Shown here one piece after another: positions 4,434 through 6,447 of a stretch of 6,447 bases of DNA. The stretch lies in the NCBI GenBank assembly GCA_017882935.1, contig JADGOP010000144.1, positions 1 through 6,447 on the forward strand. Direction: 5' to 3'. Made by a program: the position numbers and the translations under genes. Numbering within the stretch: the first letter of the stretch is position 1; each line of letters starts with the position of its first letter. The notes under the pieces were generated by a model. The model was not told where the DNA came from. It searched no databases and saw only the letters and a list, made by a program, of their open reading frames with translations. The stretch is from Actinomycetota bacterium (GTDB lineage: Bacteria > Actinomycetota > Acidimicrobiia > Acidimicrobiales > Iamiaceae).

Positions 4434-5389
4434 TGGGCGACACCGCGGCCTGGTCACCGGATCGCGACGCGCTCCGTGGGCGCGTCGCGGTGGTGGCAGG
4501 CGCGACGCGTGGGGCCGGGCGGGGCATCGCGGCTGCGCTGGGAGAGGGCGGCGCGACCGTGGTGTGCACCGGTCGCAGCAGCCGCACCGGTGGGCTGCGA
4601 TCCGACTACGACCGGCCCGAGACGATCGAGGGCACGGCCGACCTCGTCACCCGTCTGGGCGGCACGGGCATCCCGGTCGCGGTCGACCACCTCGATCCCA
4701 CGCAGGTGGCGGCCCTGGCCGAGCGCGTGCGACGCGACCACGGTCACCTCGACGTGCTCGTGAACGACATCTGGGGTGCCGAGGTCCTCAAGGGCGGTCC
4801 GGCCGGGTGGGACACGCCCATCTGGGAGCACGACCTCGAGCGGGGGCTGCGCATCCTCCGCCTCGCCGTCGAGACCCACCTGGTCACGTCGCACCACCTC
4901 CTGCCGCTGCTCATCGAGCAGCCGGGTGGCCTCCTGGTCGAGGTCACCGACGGGACGACGGCGTACAACGCCTCGCGCTACCGGATCTCCGCCTACTACG
5001 ACCTCGCCAAGGTCGCCGTGAACCGGCTCGCCTTCTCGGTGGGACACGAGCTGGCAGCCCGGGGAGCCACCGCGGTCGCCATCACGCCCGGCTTCCTCCG
5101 CTCGGAGATGATGCTCGACGCCTTCGAGGTGACCGAGGAGAGCTGGCGCGACGCGCTCGATCCGGAGCGTGACGGGCGCGGGCTCCCGGTCGCACCTCCC
5201 GACTTCGCCCTGTCGGAGTCGCCCCGCTACGTCGGTCGTGCCGTCGCGGCCCTGGCGGCCGACGCCGGGCGCGCCCGCTGGAACCAGGCATCGGTCACGT
5301 CGGGCCAGCTGGCAGCCGAGTACGGGTTCACCGACGTCGACGGCTCACGGCCCGACGTCTGGCGGTCGATCGAGGCGGCGCACGAGTAG
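4433..5389 (+). CDS. Short-chain dehydrogenase/reductase (SDR), atypical active site
   Basis: This is a complete 318-residue protein, longer than the classical 250. The Rossmann motif GATRGAG (23-29) follows the first strand, and TGRSSR after the second strand (Arg47) suggests NADP(H). The usual N-N-A-G is replaced by N-D-I-W-G (110-114). The catalytic pair Tyr188 and Lys192 is present in YYDLAK. The strand where the catalytic Ser normally follows reads VEVTDGTT (168-175), so Thr171, Asp172 or Thr174 stands where Ser is expected. The C-terminal extension (about 235-318) is typical of the DHRS1-like branch. Expected role: NAD(P)-dependent oxidation or reduction of an alcohol or carbonyl. The ATG overlaps the thioesterase stop as TGATG and has no Shine-Dalgarno of its own, so it should be translationally coupled. 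A shared acyl-CoA or lipid pathway is inferred. Confidence 0.92.
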   Translation: MGDTAAWSPDRDALRGRVAVVAGATRGAGRGIAAALGEGGATVVCTGRSSRTGGLRSDYDRPETIEGTADLVTRLGGTGIPVAVDHLDPTQVAALAERVRRDHGHLDVLVNDIWGAEVLKGGPAGWDTPIWEHDLERGLRILRLAVETHLVTSHHLLPLLIEQPGGLLVEVTDGTTAYNASRYRISAYYDLAKVAVNRLAFSVGHELAARGATAVAITPGFLRSEMMLDAFEVTEESWRDALDPERDGRGLPVAPPDFALSESPRYVGRAVAALAADAGRARWNQASVTSGQLAAEYGFTDVDGSRPDVWRSIEAAHE

Positions 5390-5400
5390 CGCGGCGGAGG

Positions 5401-6447
5401 TCAGCGGCCACCGACGTCGGGGACGGTGGCGAGCGCGGCGGCGAAGCGGGCGTCGGTGACGGCCTCGTCGGTCATGCGACCGGACAGGTAGGCGTCGTAC
5501 GCCGCGAGGTCGAAGTGGCCGTGGCCGCACAGGGCGGTGAGGATGACGGTCTCCTCGCCGGTCTCCTTGGCCTTGAGCGCCTCGCGCACCGCGGCGGCGA
5601 GGGCGTGGGTGGGCTCGGGCGCGGGCACGATGCCCTCGGTGCGGGCGAACTGGATGGCCGCGGCGAAGCACTCGGTCTGCGGGATGGCGACGGCCTCCAT
5701 CAGGCCCAGCTCGTACACGTGGGAGATGAGCGGCGACATGCCGTGGTAGCGGAGCCCGCCGGCGTGGATGGGGTCGGGCACGAAGTCGTGGCCGAGGGTG
5801 TGCATCTTCATGAGCGGCGTGAGCCCCGCGGCGTCGCCGAAGTCGTAGGCGTAGACACCGTGGGTGAGCGACGGGCACGAGGCCGGCTCGACGGCGCGGA
5901 TGGTGGGGCTCATGTTGCCGGCGAGCTTCTCGCGCAGGAACGGGAACGACAGGCCCGCGAAGTTCGAGCCGCCACCCGTGCAGCCGACGATGAGGTCGGG
6001 AGCGGACTCGCCCGCCTTCTTCAGCTGGAGCAGCGCCTCCTCGCCGATGATGGTCTGGTGCAGCAGCACGTGGTTCAGCACGCTGCCCAGCGCGTAGCGG
6101 ATCTCGGGGTCCTGGGCGGCGACCTCGACGGCCTCGGAGATGGCGATGCCGAGCGAACCGGGGTGGTCCTGGTCGACGGCCAGGTACGAGCGTCCGCTCT
6201 CGGTGAGCGGCGACGGGGACCGGTGGACGATGCCGCCGAACGCCTCGATCATCATGCGGCGGTAGGGCTTCTGGTCGTAGCTGGCGCCGACCTGCCACAC
6301 CTCGCACTCGAGGTCGAACAGCGCGCAGGCGAAGGCGAGCGCGGTGCCCCACTGGCCGGCGCCGGTCTCGGTGGTGAGCTTCTTCCCGCCGGCCTTGGCG
6401 TTGTAGTACGCCTGCGGCACCGCGGTGTTGGGCTTGTGGCTGCCGGC
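5401..6447 (-). CDS. trpB: TrpB2-type tryptophan synthase beta chain (N-terminal part off window)
   Basis: The visible part has 348 residues; roughly 90-100 N-terminal residues should lie beyond the right edge. It opens AGSHKPNTA, where the Lys (codon 6435-6433) is the expected PLP Schiff-base lysine. TETGAGQWG follows, with the catalytic Glu equivalent to TrpB Glu109. The TGGGSN loop (158-162 of the visible part) binds the PLP phosphate. [12 protein letters not shown] and the C-terminal GHGHFDL are hallmarks of TrpB2 rather than TrpB1; TrpB1 has GAGQHG where this has GAGQW. Reaction: PLP-dependent condensation of indole with serine to tryptophan. Some archaeal TrpB2 enzymes are reported to use O-phosphoserine. 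No trpA or other trp gene is visible here, so it looks stand-alone, though what lies to the right is unknown. It converges on the dehydrogenase with 11 bp between stops. Confidence 0.93.
   Translation of the reverse strand, partial: AGSHKPNTAVPQAYYNAKAGGKKLTTETGAGQWGTALAFACALFDLECEVWQVGASYDQKPYRRMMIEAFGGIVHRSPSPLTESGRSYLAVDQDHPGSLGIAISEAVEVAAQDPEIRYALGSVLNHVLLHQTIIGEEALLQLKKAGESAPDLIVGCTGGGSNFAGLSFPFLREKLAGNMSPTIRAVEPASCPSLTHGVYAYDFGDAAGLTPLMKMHTLGHDFVPDPIHAGGLRYHGMSPLISHVYELGLMEAVAIPQTECFAAAIQFARTEGIVPAPEPTHALAAAVREALKAKETGEETVILTALCGHGHFDLAAYDAYLSGRMTDEAVTDARFAAALATVPDVGGR
5407..5430. terminator. Possible 3' hairpin downstream of the dehydrogenase
   Basis: GCCACCG (5407-5413) and CGGTGGC (5424-5430) form a 7-bp stem with a 10-nt loop. 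The stem begins 17 bp after the dehydrogenase stop and lies inside the last codons of trpB on the opposite strand. A competing perfect palindrome CCGACGTCGG is at 5411-5420. No T-run follows. It could end plus-strand transcription without a U-tail, but chance at this GC content is possible. Confidence 0.25.

Noticed and set aside
3625..5172. A 515-codon plus-strand frame across the thioesterase and dehydrogenase genes
   Set aside because: It is an Arg/Ser/Pro-rich frame in another phase of two well-supported genes, with no recognisable motif.
5331..5418. Three copies of CCGACGTC (5331, 5352, 5411) as a possible repeat or binding site
   Set aside because: Two copies encode ordinary residues near the dehydrogenase end and one lies in trpB; spacing is irregular, and such 8-mers are common at this GC content.
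1..6447. Search for CRISPR arrays, tRNA genes, insertion-sequence ends, toxin-antitoxin or defence genes
   Set aside because: I found no regularly spaced repeats, cloverleaf candidates, transposase motifs or defence-type domains by reading both strands.

Overview
The window is about 70% GC. Its codons strongly prefer G or C at the third position, several genes look leaderless, and the gene families present are typical of Actinomycetota. An environmental actinobacterium, possibly from Acidimicrobiia or a neighbouring class, is my best guess; no marker gene fixes the taxon. It reads as ordinary chromosome. I see no tRNA, rRNA, CRISPR array, transposase, integrase or phage gene.

Layout. At the left edge (positions 1-836, minus strand) is the N-terminal part of a secreted alpha/beta-hydrolase-domain protein, cut by the window edge. 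Next comes a regulated module. A MarR-type repressor gene (1693-2148, plus) is divergent from a two-gene minus-strand unit: a small dimeric alpha/beta-barrel (ABM-like) protein (1339-1626) and a VOC/glyoxalase-fold protein (924-1307). The 66-bp gap between the two directions holds a perfect 8-bp inverted repeat, the probable MarR operator. The MarR gene converges on a cupredoxin lipoprotein gene (2158-2601, minus), with a small hairpin that contains both stop codons. The cupredoxin gene is divergent from an MBL-fold hydrolase gene (2653-3426, plus), with only 51 bp between them.

From 3472 to 5389 on the plus strand there is a tightly coupled unit. It has a possible 34-codon leaderless leader ORF, a TesB-like acyl-CoA thioesterase and an unusual short-chain dehydrogenase. 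The junctions are GTGA and TGATG overlaps. Eleven bases after the dehydrogenase, on the opposite strand, is the C-terminal part of a TrpB2-type tryptophan synthase beta chain (5401-6447), which runs off the right edge.

How the genes may work together. The MarR, ABM-like and VOC genes look like a small ligand-induced detoxification or oxidative-metabolism unit. The thioesterase and dehydrogenase probably act in one acyl-CoA or lipid/aromatic degradation process. The hydrolase, cupredoxin, MBL and TrpB2 genes show no clear link to these units. No previously undescribed multi-gene system is evident. The best leads are the MarR operator module, the leaderless leader ORF and the altered active-site region of the dehydrogenase.
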